NCBI GenBank assembly: GCA_046596055.1
Contig: JBKJNH010000246.1
Location: forward strand, 1-15,648
Source: JANPEF01 sp046596055
Lineage (GTDB): Bacteria; Eisenbacteria; RBG-16-71-46; DASYSL01
Reading direction: 5' to 3'
DNA length: 15,648 nt
Position numbers and translations under genes: made by a program. This document shows positions 14,899 to 15,648 of this stretch, piece by piece. Each line of letters begins with the position of its first letter. Within the stretch, counting starts at the first letter, position 1. Under the pieces are notes generated by a model. That model had not been told where the DNA came from. It was given only the letters and a program-made list of their open reading frames with translations, and ran no database searches.

Positions 14899-15648
14899 GC
14901 CTGGCAATGTCCGTGCAGCAAGTCGCCGCACGGGCGCAGGCCTGCCTCGAGCGGGCCGAGGGCCTGCGCCCGGTCTCGCCGCGCGAAGCGTTGGTCGAGG
15001 CGCGTCACGGTCTTCGCCTCGTTGACGTGCCGCCGGCGCTCGCCGGTCGACTGCACCGCCTGGTCGGCCACGTGCTGCGCAGCCTGGGCCGCCACTCCGA
15101 GGCCGAGCGTGCGTACCACGACGCCGCTCGCGATTTCACGCGCGCCCGCGAACCGGTCGAGGTCGCGCGCTGCGCCATTGGTCGGATCGACGCGCTGATG
15201 TATCTCGGGCGCCACGCGGAACTCCGGCGTGTCGCCGCGGCGGCCCTGCGCCGTTTCGCCGCGGCAGGGGAGTCGGCGGCCGCCGCGCGGCTGCACAACA
15301 ACCTCGCCAACCTCGAGTACCGGCTGGATCGACCCAAGGCGGCGCTGCGGCTCTACGCGGAAGCCCGCCGCGGGCTCGCCCGGGATCCGTGCGCACGCGC
15401 GCGGATCGACGCAAATCGCGCCAACTGCCTGGCGCTGCGCGGTCGTGCGGTCGAGGCGAGCCGACTGCTGCGCGACGCGCGGCGGACGTTCGAGCGCGCA
15501 GGCCTCGCCCTCGATGTCGTCGCCTGCGACTACGCGCTCGCCTACCTGCTGTTCCTCGGCCATCGCTACGCCGAAGAACAGCAGGTAGGCGAGCGCGTAG
15601 TCGCAGGCGACGACATCGAGGGCGAGGCCTGCGCGCTCGAACGTCCGC
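14895..15648 (+). CDS. TPR-repeat protein, 3' partial (last part artefactual)
   Basis: The frame stays open from the GTG at 14895 (a GTGA overlap with the anti-sigma gene) to the window edge; ATG at 14907 is an alternative start. About 227 residues are trustworthy. They are almost entirely paired helices of TPR type, with repeated L-G-R-H-x-E-A or L-x-R-P-x-x-A-L turns (for instance L-A-N-L-E-Y-R-L-D-R-P-K-A-A-L-R-L-Y-A) and A-N-C-L-A-L-R-G-R-A-x-E-A. No signal peptide is seen, so the protein is probably cytoplasmic. From base 15576 the sequence is the reverse complement of 15482-15554, so the apparent protein after residue 227 should be ignored. In this type of sigma / anti-sigma neighbourhood such TPR arrays are sometimes followed by a CHAT protease domain, but none is visible here. 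Confidence 0.75.
   Translation, partial: MSLAMSVQQVAARAQACLERAEGLRPVSPREALVEARHGLRLVDVPPALAGRLHRLVGHVLRSLGRHSEAERAYHDAARDFTRAREPVEVARCAIGRIDALMYLGRHAELRRVAAAALRRFAAAGESAAAARLHNNLANLEYRLDRPKAALRLYAEARRGLARDPCARARIDANRANCLALRGRAVEASRLLRDARRTFERAGLALDVVACDYALAYLLFLGHRYAEEQQVGERVVAGDDIEGEACALERP
15482..15648. repeat. Perfect 73-bp inverted repeat ending at the window edge
   Basis: Bases 15576-15648 are the exact reverse complement of 15482-15554, separated by a 21-base spacer (15555-15575). The left arm is ordinary coding sequence of the TPR gene in its correct frame. The right arm makes no sense as its continuation and stops exactly at the last base. This pattern fits a fold-back chimera at a contig end rather than a biological repeat. 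Confidence 0.95.

Noticed and set aside
14334..15563. Minus-strand frame of 409 codons opposite the anti-sigma and TPR genes
   Set aside because: Its first residues are the mirror of the fold-back at the contig end, and the rest is an antisense shadow rich in Arg, Ala and Gly.
15576..15648. In-frame continuation of the terminal TPR protein
   Set aside because: The bases are an exact reverse complement of the preceding coding sequence, so the apparent residues are not evidence about the real protein.

Overview
The window is a high-GC bacterial segment, probably from a metagenomic contig. Two large secreted proteins end in the same kind of C-terminal module: an R-P-N-P entry, a FlgD-Ig-like/T9SS-type-A-like fold, and a Gly-Val-Tyr aromatic strand followed by a Lys-rich tail. 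This architecture, together with the high GC and the secreted beta-propellers, is typical of Candidatus Eisenbacteria and related FCB-side lineages. That assignment is an inference from protein style; no rRNA or other marker gene is present.

Layout. (1) 2-2732, plus strand: the 3' part of a class I/II aminotransferase, followed after 31 nt by an exported S41 carboxy-terminal processing protease. (2) 2733-2952: a convergent intergenic region with hairpins, one of which can form fully paired only in the minus-strand RNA. (3) 2953-6798, minus strand: a 1281-residue exported copper-radical oxidase of the galactose/glyoxal oxidase type. All five recognised active-site residues are visible, and a block of about 350 residues of ordinary Kelch repeats is inserted between the Cys-Tyr half and the Tyr-His/His half. 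(4) 6799-6969: a divergent intergenic region with a near-consensus sigma70-type promoter. It drives (5) 6970-8982, an exported protein with eight beta-propeller-like repeats. (6) 9001-10128, minus strand: a GT9 (heptosyltransferase-like) glycosyltransferase. (7) 10207-11412, plus strand: a Cys/Met-metabolism PLP enzyme. (8) 11459-15648, plus strand: a tightly packed run in which neighbouring genes overlap. It comprises an exported His-rich TPR protein, mnmA (tRNA 2-thiouridylase), an ECF-type sigma factor with a TTG start, a ZAS-motif anti-sigma candidate, and a TPR protein that runs off the window.

The last 167 bases form a perfect 73-bp inverted repeat around a 21-base spacer and end exactly at the window edge. 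This looks like a fold-back assembly or amplification artefact, so the last gene should be trusted only up to about 15575.

The two most interesting items are the copper-radical oxidase with an inserted Kelch propeller, paired divergently with another secreted propeller protein, and the translationally coupled sigma / zinc-binding anti-sigma / TPR cassette. The remaining genes are ordinary housekeeping functions (amino-acid metabolism, envelope proteolysis, surface glycan assembly, tRNA thiolation).
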